From: Micromonospora tulbaghiae
Lineage (GTDB): Bacteria > Actinomycetota > Actinomycetes > Mycobacteriales > Micromonosporaceae
Length of the DNA: 64,000 nt
Assembly (NCBI RefSeq): GCF_900091605.1
Contig: NZ_FMCQ01000006.1
Coordinates: 377,190-441,189, forward strand
Direction: 5' to 3'
In this document: positions 23,566 through 31,738 of the stretch, one piece after another
How the letters are laid out: every line of letters begins with the position of its first letter
How positions within the stretch are numbered: the stretch's first letter is position 1
Position numbers and translations under genes: made by a program
Notes under the pieces: model-generated
Told to the model about the DNA's origin: nothing
Database searches by the model: none
Seen by the model: the letters and a program-made list of their open reading frames with translations, nothing else

Positions 23566-24827
23566 GCACGTTCGGTTCGATCGAGCAGGCGGTGGCGGAC
23601 ATCGCCGCCGGGCGTCCGGTGGTCGTCGTCGACGACGAGGACCGCGAGAACGAGGGCGACCTGATCTTCGCGGCCGAGCTGGCCACGCCGGAGCTGGTCG
23701 CGTTCATGGTCCGCTACACCTCCGGATACATCTGCGTGCCGCTGACCGAGGACGAGTGCGACCGGCTGGACCTGCCGCCGATGCACCACACGAACCAGGA
23801 CCGGCGCGGTACCGCGTACACGGTGACGGTGGACGCCCGGGAGGGCGTCAGCACCGGCATCTCGGCCGCCGACCGGTCGCACACCATCCGGCTGCTCGCC
23901 GACGCCGGCACCGACCCGACCGACCTGGCCCGGCCCGGTCACGTGGTGCCGCTGCGCGCCCGCGCCGGCGGGGTGCTGCGCCGTCCCGGGCACACCGAGG
24001 CGGCGGTGGACCTGACCCGGCTGGCCGGGCTGCGCCCGGCCGGGGTGCTCTGCGAGCTGGTGAACGACGACGGCACCATGATGCGCCTGCCGGACCTGGA
24101 GAAGTTCTGCGCCGAGCACGGGCTGACGCTGGTCACCATCGCGGACCTGATCGCCTACCGGCGGCGTACCGAGAAGCAGGTCGAGCTGGCCGCCGAGGCC
24201 CGGATGCCCACCCCGTACGGCGTGTTCCGGGCGCTCGGCTACCGCGCCGAGCACGACCCGGCCGAGCACGTCGCGCTGGTCATGGGCGACCTCGGCGACG
24301 GGCGGGACGTGCTGGTGCGGGTGCACTCCGAGTGCCTCACCGGCGACGTGTTCGGCTCGCTGCGCTGCGACTGCGGGCCGCAGTTGCAGGCCGCGCTGGC
24401 CCGGGTCGCCGCGGAGGGGCGCGGCGTGGTCCTCTACGTGCGCGGGCACGAGGGCCGGGGCATCGGCCTGCTGCACAAGCTGCAGGCGTACCAGCTCCAG
24501 GACCAGGGCCGCGACACCGTGGACGCGAACCTCGACCTCGGGCTGCCGGCCGACGCCCGCGACTACGGCACCGGCGCGCAGATCCTCTACGACCTCGGCG
24601 TCCGGACGATGCGGCTGCTGACGAACAACCCGGCCAAGCGGGCCGGTCTGGAGGGGTACGGCCTCACCGTGACCGGCCGGGAGGGCCTGCCGGTGCGGTC
24701 CAACCCGGAGAACGTGCGCTACCTGCGCACCAAGCGGGACCGGATGGGTCACCTGCTGGACGGACTGGACGAGGTGACCGAGGCGCCGATGGGCCGCCCG
24801 GTCGCCGGTGACGAGATCGGAGCGTAG
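23562..24827 (+). CDS. ribBA: Bifunctional 3,4-dihydroxy-2-butanone-4-phosphate synthase / GTP cyclohydrolase II
   Basis: Supplies both precursors of riboflavin. N-terminal RibB half: VVVVDDEDRENEGDLIFAAE, then TNDxxGTAYTVTVDAREGVSTGISAADR-like sequence (HHTNQDRRGTAYTV) and RPGHVVPLRA. C-terminal RibA half (~residue 205 on): zinc ligands in SECLTGDVFGSLRCDCG, LYVRGHEGRGIGLLHKLQAY, DYGTGAQIL and LLTNNPAKRAGL. 421 aa. ATG 23562 overlaps the ribM stop (ATGA). Confidence 0.96.
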   Translation: MSTFGSIEQAVADIAAGRPVVVVDDEDRENEGDLIFAAELATPELVAFMVRYTSGYICVPLTEDECDRLDLPPMHHTNQDRRGTAYTVTVDAREGVSTGISAADRSHTIRLLADAGTDPTDLARPGHVVPLRARAGGVLRRPGHTEAAVDLTRLAGLRPAGVLCELVNDDGTMMRLPDLEKFCAEHGLTLVTIADLIAYRRRTEKQVELAAEARMPTPYGVFRALGYRAEHDPAEHVALVMGDLGDGRDVLVRVHSECLTGDVFGSLRCDCGPQLQAALARVAAEGRGVVLYVRGHEGRGIGLLHKLQAYQLQDQGRDTVDANLDLGLPADARDYGTGAQILYDLGVRTMRLLTNNPAKRAGLEGYGLTVTGREGLPVRSNPENVRYLRTKRDRMGHLLDGLDEVTEAPMGRPVAGDEIGA

Positions 24828-24831
24828 GGCG

Positions 24832-25329
24832 ATGGCGGGTTTCGGTGAGCCGGGCGTGACCGCGGTGGACGCCGCCGGGATGACCGTCGGCGTGGTGGCC
24901 GCCCGGTGGCACGGCGACCTGACCGACCACATGACCGAGCGGGCGGTGGCCGCCGCGCAGGCGTGCGGGGCGCGGGCCGTGGTGGCCCGGGTGGCCGGCT
25001 CGGTGGAGCTGCCGGTGGTGGCCCAGGCGATGGCCCGCCGCTTCGACGTGGTGGTGGCGCTCGGCGTGGTGGTACGCGGCGCGACGGCGCACTTCGACTA
25101 CGTCTGCCAGTCGGTCACCGAGGGACTGACCCGGGTGGCGCTGGACGAGGGCAAGCCGGTGGCGCACGGGGTGCTCACCGTGGACACCATCGAGCAGGCC
25201 CGGGACCGGGCCGGGCTGCCCGGCTCGGCCGAGGACAAGGGCTGGTCGGCGACAGTGGCGGCGCTGGACGCCGCCCTGGCCGTCCGCGCTCTGGACGCCC
25301 AGTCCGCCCACCGGGTCGGCTTCGCGTGA
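24832..25329 (+). CDS. ribH: 6,7-dimethyl-8-ribityllumazine synthase
   Basis: Condenses the RibA/D and RibB products to the lumazine substrate of RibE and assembles into a capsid-like or pentameric complex. Motifs: VGVVAARWHGDLTDHM, GSVELPVVAQ, ALGVVVRGATAHFDYVCQSVTEGL with the catalytic His, PVAHGVLTVDTIEQA. About 165 aa. ATG 24832 with GGAGCGTAGGGCG just upstream; GTG 24808, inside ribBA, is an alternative that overlaps that gene by 20 bases. Confidence 0.95.
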   Translation: MAGFGEPGVTAVDAAGMTVGVVAARWHGDLTDHMTERAVAAAQACGARAVVARVAGSVELPVVAQAMARRFDVVVALGVVVRGATAHFDYVCQSVTEGLTRVALDEGKPVAHGVLTVDTIEQARDRAGLPGSAEDKGWSATVAALDAALAVRALDAQSAHRVGFA

Positions 25330-25373
25330 CCCACCCGGCCCGTCACCGGCAGCGGCTGGAAGAATCGCCTTCC

Positions 25374-25637
25374 GTGAAGACGTTCGAGGAGTTGTTCGCC
25401 GAGCTGCAGGCCAAGGCCGCCGCCGGCACCCCGGGCTCGGGCACGGTCGAGGCGCTCGCCAAGGGCGTGCACTTCATCGGCAAGAAGGTCGTCGAGGAGG
25501 CGGCCGAGTCGTGGATGGCCGCCGAGCACGAGGGCCCGGAGCGGGCCGCCGAGGAGATCTCCCAGCTGCTCTACCAGGCGCAGGTGCTGATGCTCGCCAC
25601 CGGCCTGGAACTGAAGGACGTCTACCGACATCTGTGA
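25374..25637 (+). CDS. hisE: Phosphoribosyl-ATP pyrophosphatase
   Basis: Second step of histidine synthesis, an all-alpha NTP pyrophosphatase of 87 aa. The metal-binding helices carry KKVVEEAAESWMAAEHEG and AAEEISQLLYQAQVLML, with the EExxE pattern. Start GTG 25374 (VKTFEELFAEL). It lies 44 bases after ribH and 43 before hisG, the usual actinobacterial hisE-hisG pair; the rest of the his operon is not in this window. Confidence 0.95.
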   Translation: MKTFEELFAELQAKAAAGTPGSGTVEALAKGVHFIGKKVVEEAAESWMAAEHEGPERAAEEISQLLYQAQVLMLATGLELKDVYRHL

Positions 25638-25680
25638 GTGCCCGTCCGCTGATCATCCGATCGAACGAAGGAGCACTCTC

Positions 25681-26526
25681 ATGCTGCGTGTCGCAGTACC
25701 CAACAAGGGCGCCCTGGCCGAGTCGGCCGCCGGGATGCTGCGCGAGGCGGGCTACCGCCAGCGCACCGACCCGAAGGACCTGGTCTGCCGGGACGAGCAG
25801 AACGACATCGAGTTCTTCTACCTGCGCCCCAAGGACATCGCCACCTACGTCGGATCCGGCGATCTGGACGTCGGCATCACGGGCCGCGACCTGCTGATCG
25901 ACTCGGGCGCGCCGGCCGAGGAGGTGGTCGACCTCAACTTCGGTCGGGCCACGTTCCGGTTCGCCGCCCGGCCCGACGACGTCGGCTCGGTCCAGCAGCT
26001 CGGCGGGCACCGGATCGCCACCGCGTACCCCGGTCTGGTCGAGCGGCACCTGGCCGAGCTGGGCGTCAAGGCCGACGTGATCCGCCTGGACGGCGCGGTG
26101 GAGAACGCCATCCGCCTCGGTGTGGCCGACGTGGTCGCCGACGTGGTGGAGACCGGCGCGACGCTGCGCCAGGCCGGCCTGGTGGTCTTCGGCGAGCCGC
26201 TGCTGCGCTCCTCGGCGGTGCTGGTCCGCCGCGCGGGCGCGCCCGGCGGCGCGCAGCAGGAGCAGTTGCAGCGGCGGCTGCACGGCGTCCTGGTCGCCCG
26301 CAGGTACGTGATGCTCGCCTACGACGTGCCGGCCGGCCTGCTCGACCGGGCCAGCTCGCTGACCCCGGGCATCGAGTCGCCGACGGTCTCGCCGCTGCAC
26401 CGGGAGGGCTGGGTCGCCGTGCAGGCGATGGTGCTCCGCGACGACGTGCACCGGATCATGGACGAGCTGTACGAGCTGGGCGCCCGCGCCATCCTGGTCA
26501 CCAACATCCACGCCTGCCGGCTGTGA
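25681..26526 (+). CDS. hisG: ATP phosphoribosyltransferase, long form
   Basis: First, feedback-controlled step of histidine synthesis. MLRVAVPNKGALAESAAGMLREAGY at the N-terminus, DLDVGITGRDLL, and the phosphoribosyl-diphosphate loop VVADVVETGATLRQAGL are present. The C-terminal ~75 residues (VMLAYDVPAGLLDRASSLTPGIESPTVSPL) are the ACT-like regulatory domain that binds histidine, making this the long HisG (281 aa) not needing HisZ. GAAGGAG lies 10-16 bases upstream of ATG 25681. Confidence 0.96.
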   Translation: MLRVAVPNKGALAESAAGMLREAGYRQRTDPKDLVCRDEQNDIEFFYLRPKDIATYVGSGDLDVGITGRDLLIDSGAPAEEVVDLNFGRATFRFAARPDDVGSVQQLGGHRIATAYPGLVERHLAELGVKADVIRLDGAVENAIRLGVADVVADVVETGATLRQAGLVVFGEPLLRSSAVLVRRAGAPGGAQQEQLQRRLHGVLVARRYVMLAYDVPAGLLDRASSLTPGIESPTVSPLHREGWVAVQAMVLRDDVHRIMDELYELGARAILVTNIHACRL

Positions 26527-27485
26527 GGCCGCTGCCGCTCCCGGCCGCGTTGGCCGTGGTCGTGCTGGGCGGCGTGGCCTCGGCCGCCCAGGGTGCGGTC
26601 AACGCAGAGCTGGGGGAGCGGACCGGTGACCCGGTCCTCGGCTCGGTGGTCAACAACCTCGGCGGCTGCCTGCTGGTGCTGGCCGGCCTGGCGGTGCTGC
26701 CGTCGATGCGCGCCGGGCTGGCCGGGCTGCGCCGCTCCGGGCTGCCGTGGTGGACGTACCTCGGCGGGGTGGGCGGCGCGGTGATCGTGCTGGTCGCGCC
26801 GGTGGTGGTGCCCGTGCTCGGGGTGGCGGTGTTCACGATCGCCCAGGTGGCCGGCGGCAGCCTCGGCGGCCTCGCGGTGGACCGGGCCGGGCTGGCCGCG
26901 ACCGGCCGGATGCCGCTCACCCTGCCCCGGGTCGGCGGGGCGCTGCTCGGCGTCGGCGCTGTCGCTCTGGCGCAGCTCGGCCGCCCGGTCGGCGACCTGG
27001 CGGTCGGGCTGGTGCTGCTCTGCGTGCTGGGCGGGCTGGCGGTGGCCGGGCAGTCCGCGCTCAACGGACGGGTCGCCGCATCGGTCGGTCCGGCCGCCGG
27101 GCTCGCTGTCAACTTCGCGGTCAGCACCGTGGTGATCGGCGCGGTCGCGGCGATCACCGGCGCGCTCGTCACCGCGCCCGACTGGCCGACCCAGTGGTGG
27201 CTCTACCTCGGCGGCCTGCTCGGCGTCGGCATCGTGCTCACCCTGCTGATCGGGGTACGCGCCGCCGGGGTGCTGCGTACCGGCCTGGCGCTGGTGGCCG
27301 GGCAGCTCGGCGGCGCGCTGCTGCTGGACCTGGCGCTGCCCGGCGGCCCCGGTGTCCGGCTGCCGGTGCTGGCCGGCGCCCTGCTCACGCTGCTCGCCGT
27401 GGTGGTCACCGGGCTGCGCCGGCGCGGCCCGGACCGTGTGGCGGCCGAAGGCGCGCGCGAACCGGATGGCAGACTGGTCGGGTGA
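26523..27485 (+). CDS. DMT-superfamily (YdcZ/EamA-like) transporter
   Basis: Integral membrane protein of 320 aa with about ten hydrophobic segments in two repeats; the sequences SAAQGAVNAELGERTGDPVLGSVVNN and VAGQSALNGRVAASVGPAAGLAVNF occupy the same place in each half, as in the YdcZ (DUF606) branch of drug/metabolite transporters. Substrate unknown. The GTG start overlaps the hisG stop (GTGA), so it is translated with hisG, though a functional link to histidine is only a guess. Confidence 0.85.
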   Translation: MRPLPLPAALAVVVLGGVASAAQGAVNAELGERTGDPVLGSVVNNLGGCLLVLAGLAVLPSMRAGLAGLRRSGLPWWTYLGGVGGAVIVLVAPVVVPVLGVAVFTIAQVAGGSLGGLAVDRAGLAATGRMPLTLPRVGGALLGVGAVALAQLGRPVGDLAVGLVLLCVLGGLAVAGQSALNGRVAASVGPAAGLAVNFAVSTVVIGAVAAITGALVTAPDWPTQWWLYLGGLLGVGIVLTLLIGVRAAGVLRTGLALVAGQLGGALLLDLALPGGPGVRLPVLAGALLTLLAVVVTGLRRRGPDRVAAEGAREPDGRLVG

Positions 27486-27955
27486 GCGATTCCGTGGTGA
27501 CCGTGCGACCCCGCCGCGTCCGGGTCGTCTGCTGGGTGTCGGCCGTCACGCTGCTCGTGGTGTTCAGCCTCGTCGCGACGTCGTTGACCGGCGCCACCGG
27601 CAACGGCTACGGCACGTTCCAGCGCGGCGACCAGTTCGCCATGATCGGCCTGGGTGTCTTCGGCGCGCTCGGCTTCCTGCTGTTCACCCGCCCTCGCGTG
27701 GTCGCCGACGCCAAGGGTGTACGGGTGCGCAACGTGATCAGCTCGTACGAGCTGCCCTGGGAGGTGATCCGCGGGGTCCGGTTCGATCGGGGCGCCCCGT
27801 GGGCCAGCCTGGAACTGCACGACGACGACCTGCTGCCGATGGTCGCGCTGCAGGCCGCCGACAAGGAGAGCGCCGTCGAGGCGGTGCGCGCGCTGCGCCG
27901 CCTGCACCAGGCACATCTGGCGGCGCTGTCCGCCGGCCAGTCGGCACCCCGCTGA
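27482..27955 (+). CDS. PH-domain membrane protein
   Basis: 157 aa. Two transmembrane helices (residues ~15-35 and ~50-68) precede a bacterial PH-like domain: RPRVVADAKGVRVRNVISSYELPWEVIRGVRFDRGAPWASLEL, typical of the small membrane-anchored PH6-type proteins. A similar protein lies next to hisG in mycobacteria. GTG 27482 overlaps the transporter stop by four bases. Role unknown, probably envelope-associated. Confidence 0.8.
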   Translation: MSDSVVTVRPRRVRVVCWVSAVTLLVVFSLVATSLTGATGNGYGTFQRGDQFAMIGLGVFGALGFLLFTRPRVVADAKGVRVRNVISSYELPWEVIRGVRFDRGAPWASLELHDDDLLPMVALQAADKESAVEAVRALRRLHQAHLAALSAGQSAPR

Positions 27956-27969
27956 CCTGCGAGCCCGGT

Positions 27970-27999
27970 TTGGGCGGGCCTGGGCCGGGGGTGTAGTGT
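27970..27999 (+). promoter_or_regulatory. Candidate promoter of the infC operon
   Basis: TTGGGC (27970-27975) and TAGTGT (27994-27999) are separated by 18 bases, ~265 bases before infC and just after the previous gene. This would produce a long structured 5' leader. Confidence 0.5.
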
Positions 28000-28261
28000 T
28001 GCGGAGTCGACCAGACTGCCCCCGTCCCTGACGAGCGGGCGGTCTTGAAGCGGAGCGCCCGCTCCCACCCGAGTCGCCGCCACGGTGGCCGGGTCCGGTC
28101 CCCGGTTTCGGGCACGTCCCGAGGCCGGATGCGCGATCCTGTGATCGTGCCGACCGGTCGAGTGGGCCCTGGCATACGCCGGGGCCTTCTGCTTTCCGGG
28201 TCGGCTCCCACCCGGGAGCCCGCGGAGTCGGCACGGAGAAGACTCGACTCGAGGAGGCCCC
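28000..28261 (+). other. Long untranslated leader of infC-rpmI-rplT with terminator-like hairpin
   Basis: About 260 bases without a plausible gene. GGCCCTGGC (28165-28173) pairs with GCCGGGGCC (28178-28186) around loop ATAC and is followed by TTCTGCTTT, the nearest thing to an intrinsic terminator in this GC-rich window. ACTCGACTCGAGGAGG ends the leader and holds the infC ribosome site. infC operons are commonly controlled in the leader (L20 autoregulation in other phyla); whether this leader binds L20 cannot be seen. Confidence 0.55.
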
Positions 28262-28927
28262 ATCAGCGTCGAACCACGCGTGAACGAGCAGATCCGGGCA
28301 CGTGAGGTCCGACTGGTCGGTCCTGAGGGTGAGCAGGTGGGCATCGTCCCGCTGGAGCGCGCCCTGCAGCTGGCCGCGGACGTCGACCTGGACCTGGTCG
28401 AGGTTGCGCCGATGGCGCGCCCGCCGGTGTGCAAGCTCATGGACTTCGGCAAGTTCAAGTACGAGAGCGCACTCAAGGCGCGCGAAGCGCGGCGTAACCA
28501 GCAGCAGACCGTCATCAAGGAAATGAAGCTCCGGCCGAAGATCGACCCGCACGACTACGAGACCAAGAAGGGTCACGTGGTGCGGTTCCTCAAGGCGGGC
28601 GACAAGGTCAAGGTGACGATCATGTTCCGCGGTCGGGAGCAGAGCCGCCCGGAGCTGGGTTACCGGCTCCTGCGCCGGCTCGAGTCCGAGATCACGGAAC
28701 TGGGATACGTCGAGGCCGCGCCGAAGCAGGACGGCCGAAACATGATCATGGTTCTCGCTCCGCACCGGGCCGTGAAGGCCTCCGCGGTCGCCGCCACGGC
28801 GTCCCGCGTTGGACCGCGCGACCGGGCTGCGGAGGAACCGGCCGCTCCGGCCGGCGAGACCCCGGCGGCCGGCGAGACCGCAGCAGCCGGTGAGACCGGC
28901 ACGACCGCTGAGACCAGCGGCCAGTAA
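28262..28927 (+). CDS. infC: Translation initiation factor IF-3 with AUC start codon
   Basis: Binds the 30S subunit and rejects wrong start codons. Motifs: RVNEQIRAREVRLVGPEGEQVGIVPL, ARPPVCKLMDFGKFKYE, EMKLRPKIDPHDYETK, GDKVKVTIMFRGRE and PKQDGRNMIMVLAP. I start at ATC 28262 (ISVEPRVNEQ): GAGGAGG at 28251-28257 is 4 bases from it but 22 bases from GTG 28280, too far. AUU/AUC starts let IF-3 repress itself. The 221 aa include a C-terminal Ala/Glu/Pro-rich tail from ~residue 180 with AGETxAA repeats, longer than in E. coli and typical of actinobacteria. Confidence 0.93.
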   Translation: MSVEPRVNEQIRAREVRLVGPEGEQVGIVPLERALQLAADVDLDLVEVAPMARPPVCKLMDFGKFKYESALKAREARRNQQQTVIKEMKLRPKIDPHDYETKKGHVVRFLKAGDKVKVTIMFRGREQSRPELGYRLLRRLESEITELGYVEAAPKQDGRNMIMVLAPHRAVKASAVAATASRVGPRDRAAEEPAAPAGETPAAGETAAAGETGTTAETSGQ

Positions 28928-28945
28928 CAGGGGAGAGACGTTCCA

Positions 28946-29140
28946 ATGCCGAAGATGAAGAGCCACACGGGCATGGGCAAGCGGGTCAAGGTGACCGGCA
29001 AGGGCAAGATCGTTGCCCAGCAGGCCGGCCTTCGCCACAACCTGGAGAAGAAGCCCAGCACCCAGACCCGTCGGCTGACCGGCACCGTCGAGCTGGCCAA
29101 GGCCGACACCAAGCGCATCAAGAAGCTGCTCGGCCGCTGA
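28946..29140 (+). CDS. rpmI: Ribosomal protein L35
   Basis: 64 aa, basic; MPKMKSHTGMGKRVKVTGKGKI and HNLEKKPSTQTRRLTG are the family signature. AGGGGAGAG lies upstream of ATG 28946. Sits between infC and rplT as in nearly all bacteria. Confidence 0.97.
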   Translation: MPKMKSHTGMGKRVKVTGKGKIVAQQAGLRHNLEKKPSTQTRRLTGTVELAKADTKRIKKLLGR

Positions 29141-29172
29141 CGCGAGCCACCTGAACCGAAGAAGGAGTTGAG

Positions 29173-29565
29173 ATGGCACGCGTCAAGCGGGCTGTGAATG
29201 CCCAGAAGAAGCGTCGTACCCTGCTGGAGACCGCGAGCGGTTACCGCGGTCAGCGCTCCCGGCTGTACCGCAAGGCCAAGGAGCAGGTGCTGCACTCGAT
29301 GCAGTACTCCTACCGGGACCGTCGCGACCGCAAGGGCGACTTCCGGCAGCTCTGGATCCAGCGGATCAACGCCGGCGCCCGGGCCAACGGCCTGACCTAC
29401 AACCGGCTGATCCAGGGCCTGCGCCTGGCCGGCATCGAGGTCGACCGGAAGATCCTGGCCGACATGGCCGTCAACGACGCCGCCTCGTTCGCGGCGATCG
29501 TCGAGCTGGCCCGCGCCGCCGTGGCGGCCGAGGGCACCGGTGGCGCCGCGGCCCAGGCCGCCTGA
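29173..29565 (+). CDS. rplT: Ribosomal protein L20
   Basis: 130 aa 23S-rRNA-binding assembly protein. MARVKRAVNAQKKRRTLLETASGYRGQRSRLYRKAKEQV, YRDRRDRKGDFRQLWIQRINA and YNRLIQGLRLAGIEVDRKILADMAVND are characteristic. AAGGAG precedes ATG 29173. Likely regulator of its own operon through the leader, by analogy with other phyla. Confidence 0.97.
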   Translation: MARVKRAVNAQKKRRTLLETASGYRGQRSRLYRKAKEQVLHSMQYSYRDRRDRKGDFRQLWIQRINAGARANGLTYNRLIQGLRLAGIEVDRKILADMAVNDAASFAAIVELARAAVAAEGTGGAAAQAA

Positions 29566-29597
29566 CCCACCCCGTACGGCAGATCGAGGCGTCTCCC

Positions 29598-30482
29598 ATG
29601 CAGTCACAGTCGCAGGGGAGGCGCCTCGACGCCGTTCCCGGACCGTTCACCCCGCGTACCCCGAGGGTCGTGGCGGCCCGTCGGCTCCAGCGTCGGCGCG
29701 ACCGCGACCAGACCGGCCGGTTCCTGGCCGAGGGGCCGCAGGCGGTCCGGGAGGCGCTCGTCCGCGCCGGCACCGTGGTCGAGCTGTTCGGCACCCCGGC
29801 GGCGCTCGACCGGTACGCCGACCTCGCCGCCACCGCCGCCCGGGCCGACGTGCCGGTCTCCGAGGTGACCGACGACGCGCTGGCCGCGCTCACCGAGACG
29901 GTCGCACCGCAGGGCCTGGTGGCGGTCTGCCGGCACCTCGACGTACCCCTGGAGCAGGCCGTGGCGCGCGGCCCGCGACTGGTCGCGGTGCTTGCCGGGA
30001 TCCGCGACCCGGGCAACGCCGGCACGGTGCTGCGCACGGCCGACGCGGCGGGCGCGGGCGCGGTGGTCTTCGCCGGCGAGGCGGTCGACCCCTACAACGG
30101 CAAGTGTGTGCGGGCCTCCGCCGGCAGCCTCTTCCACGTCGACGTGGTGCGGGCCGCCGACCCGCTCGCCGCCGTCGAGGCGCTGCGGGCCGCCGGCCTC
30201 ACGATCTTCGCCACCACCGGGTACGGCGACAGCGACCTGGACGACCTGGCCGACGCCGGTCGGCTGGCCACACCTGCCGCGTGGCTGTTCGGCTCCGAGG
30301 CGCACGGCCTGCCCGACGAGCTGACCGGCGCGGCCGACGCCCGGGTCCGGGTGCCGCTGCACGGGCGCGCGGAGAGCCTGAACCTGGCTGCGGCGGCGGC
30401 CGTCTGCCTGTATTCTTCCGCCAGAGCACTGCGTCGGCCCACGGTCACGCACGACACAGCAGGGGAGTCCGCCTCGTCATGA
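29598..30482 (+). CDS. TrmH-family (SpoU) RNA 2'-O-methyltransferase
   Basis: Knotted SPOUT methyltransferase, 294 aa. N-terminal substrate-binding domain (RVVAARRLQRRRDRDQTGRFLAEGPQAVREAL) and the three SAM/knot motifs: GIRDPGNAGTVLRTADAAGA, WLFGSEAHGLP and VPLHGRAESLNLAAAAAVCLY. Genes of this type between rplT and pheS probably methylate a 23S rRNA nucleotide (TsnR/RlmB group); the exact base cannot be read from sequence. 32 bases after rplT, probably in the same transcript. Its TGA overlaps a 19-codon frame (see next entry). Confidence 0.92.
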   Translation: MQSQSQGRRLDAVPGPFTPRTPRVVAARRLQRRRDRDQTGRFLAEGPQAVREALVRAGTVVELFGTPAALDRYADLAATAARADVPVSEVTDDALAALTETVAPQGLVAVCRHLDVPLEQAVARGPRLVAVLAGIRDPGNAGTVLRTADAAGAGAVVFAGEAVDPYNGKCVRASAGSLFHVDVVRAADPLAAVEALRAAGLTIFATTGYGDSDLDDLADAGRLATPAAWLFGSEAHGLPDELTGAADARVRVPLHGRAESLNLAAAAAVCLYSSARALRRPTVTHDTAGESASS

Positions 30483-30538
30483 ACGCGCCACGGCGTTCGT
30501 TTAGCCAGCCCGCCGGTGTCGGCGGGCGGCGGGCCTGA
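30479..30538 (+). CDS. Possible small ORF/leader peptide before pheS
   Basis: ATG 30479 (overlapping the methyltransferase stop as ATGA) opens 19 codons, MNAPRRSFSQPAGVGGRRA, with AGGGGAG 11 bases upstream. It contains one Phe codon only and runs into the inverted repeat 30507-30518. It could be an attenuation leader for pheST or a chance frame; a separate promoter-like TAGACT after it argues against attenuation. Confidence 0.3.
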   Translation: MNAPRRSFSQPAGVGGRRA

Positions 30539-30572
30539 CCCTTCCCCCTGCACGACTCCCCACCGGCGGGCT
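30507..30572. repeat. Alternative-pairing inverted repeat upstream of pheS
   Basis: AGCCCGCCGGTG (30507-30518) is the perfect 12-base complement of CACCGGCGGGCT (30561-30572), while GCCCGCC (30508-30514) can instead pair locally with GGCGGGC (30521-30527). Two mutually exclusive structures, as in an attenuator, but also explainable as terminator of the preceding gene. GCGGC-GAA-GCCGC follows at 30573-30585. Confidence 0.6.
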
Positions 30573-30592
30573 GCGGCGAAGCCGCGCGTCCG

Positions 30593-30598
30593 TAGACT
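30593..30598 (+). promoter_or_regulatory. Candidate -10 of the pheST promoter
   Basis: TAGACT lies 52 bases before the pheS ATG, with CTGCGG 16 bases upstream as a weak -35. It is the same hexamer as before def. Confidence 0.45.
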
Positions 30599-30650
30599 CG
30601 CCTAGCCACCCGCGAGGGTCGGCGCCGCCGTGAGGGAGTGCCCGTTCACC

Positions 30651-31712
30651 ATGAGCTACCGCAACGATCCGTACGACCCGAAGCAGGTCGCCCTGCTCGA
30701 CCCGGACGCCCTGGCCGGAGCAGTGGCCGACGCCGAGAAGGCGTTCGCCGAGGCCGCCGACCCGGACGCGCTCGCCGCGCTGCGCCCCGCGCACCTCGGT
30801 GACCGGTCGCCGGTGTCGCTGGCCCGCCGGGAGATCGGCGCGCTGCCGCCGGCCGCGAAGGCCGACGCCGGCAAGCGGGTCAACGAGGCCCGCAAGGCCG
30901 TCGAGTCCGCGTACGCGGCCCGGCAGGAGATCCTGGACCGGGAGCGGGCCGCGCGGGTGCTGGTCGAGGAGCGGGTCGACGTGACCCTGCCGTACGACCG
31001 CCGGCCGCGCGGCGCCCGCCACCCGCTGAGCGTGTTGATGGAGCAGATCAGCGACCTGTTCATCGGCATGGGATACGAGGTGGCCGAGGGCCCCGAGGTC
31101 GAGCTGGAGTGGACCAACTTCGACGCCCTCAACATCCCCGCCGACCACCCGGCGCGCGGCCTGATGGACACGTTCCACATCGCACCCGAAGGCAGTGGCC
31201 TGGTGCTGCGGACCCACACGTCGCCGGTGCAGGCGCGCACCATGCTCACCCGCAAACCGCCGATCTACGTGGTGGTGCCGGGCCGGGTCTACCGCACCGA
31301 CGAGCTGGACGCCACCCACGCGCCGGTGTTCCACCAGGTCGAGGGCCTGGTGGTGGACAAGGGCATCACCATGGCGCACCTGCGCGGCACGCTCGACCAC
31401 TTCGCCCGGGCCATGTTCGGCGAGGGCGCGAAGACGCGCTGGCGGCCGCACTACTTCCCGTTCACCGAGCCGTCGGCGGAGTTCGACGTCTGGTTCCCGG
31501 AGCACCGGGACGGTCCGCAGTGGGTCGAGTGGGGCGGCTGCGGCATGGTCAACCCGCGGGTGCTGCGCGCCTGCGGCATCGAACCGGAGGTCTACTCCGG
31601 ATTCGCGTTCGGCATGGGCATCGACCGGACCGTGATGGTCCGGCACGGCGTCAGCGACATGCGGGACATGGCCGAGGGCGACGTGCGGTTCACCCGCGCG
31701 TTCGGCGCCTGA
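30651..31712 (+). CDS. pheS: Phenylalanyl-tRNA synthetase alpha subunit
   Basis: Class II synthetase catalytic subunit, ~353 aa. N-terminal coiled-coil (to ~residue 85, KADAGKRVNEARKAVESAYAARQEI), then HPLSVLMEQISDLFIGMGYEVAEGPEVE, motif 2 GRVYRTDELDATHAPVFHQVEGL, and motif 3 GFAFGMGIDRTVMVRHG. ATG 30651 fits the family; GTG 30630 is a possible earlier start, but GAGGGAG lies between the two. pheT follows after 26 bases. Confidence 0.95.
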   Translation: MSYRNDPYDPKQVALLDPDALAGAVADAEKAFAEAADPDALAALRPAHLGDRSPVSLARREIGALPPAAKADAGKRVNEARKAVESAYAARQEILDRERAARVLVEERVDVTLPYDRRPRGARHPLSVLMEQISDLFIGMGYEVAEGPEVELEWTNFDALNIPADHPARGLMDTFHIAPEGSGLVLRTHTSPVQARTMLTRKPPIYVVVPGRVYRTDELDATHAPVFHQVEGLVVDKGITMAHLRGTLDHFARAMFGEGAKTRWRPHYFPFTEPSAEFDVWFPEHRDGPQWVEWGGCGMVNPRVLRACGIEPEVYSGFAFGMGIDRTVMVRHGVSDMRDMAEGDVRFTRAFGA

Positions 31713-31738
31713 GCTACGGGAACGGTGGTTTAACAGTC

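Noticed and set aside
30479..30598. Definite phenylalanine attenuator for pheST
   Set aside because: Only one Phe codon and a promoter-like element downstream; kept only as a low-confidence idea.
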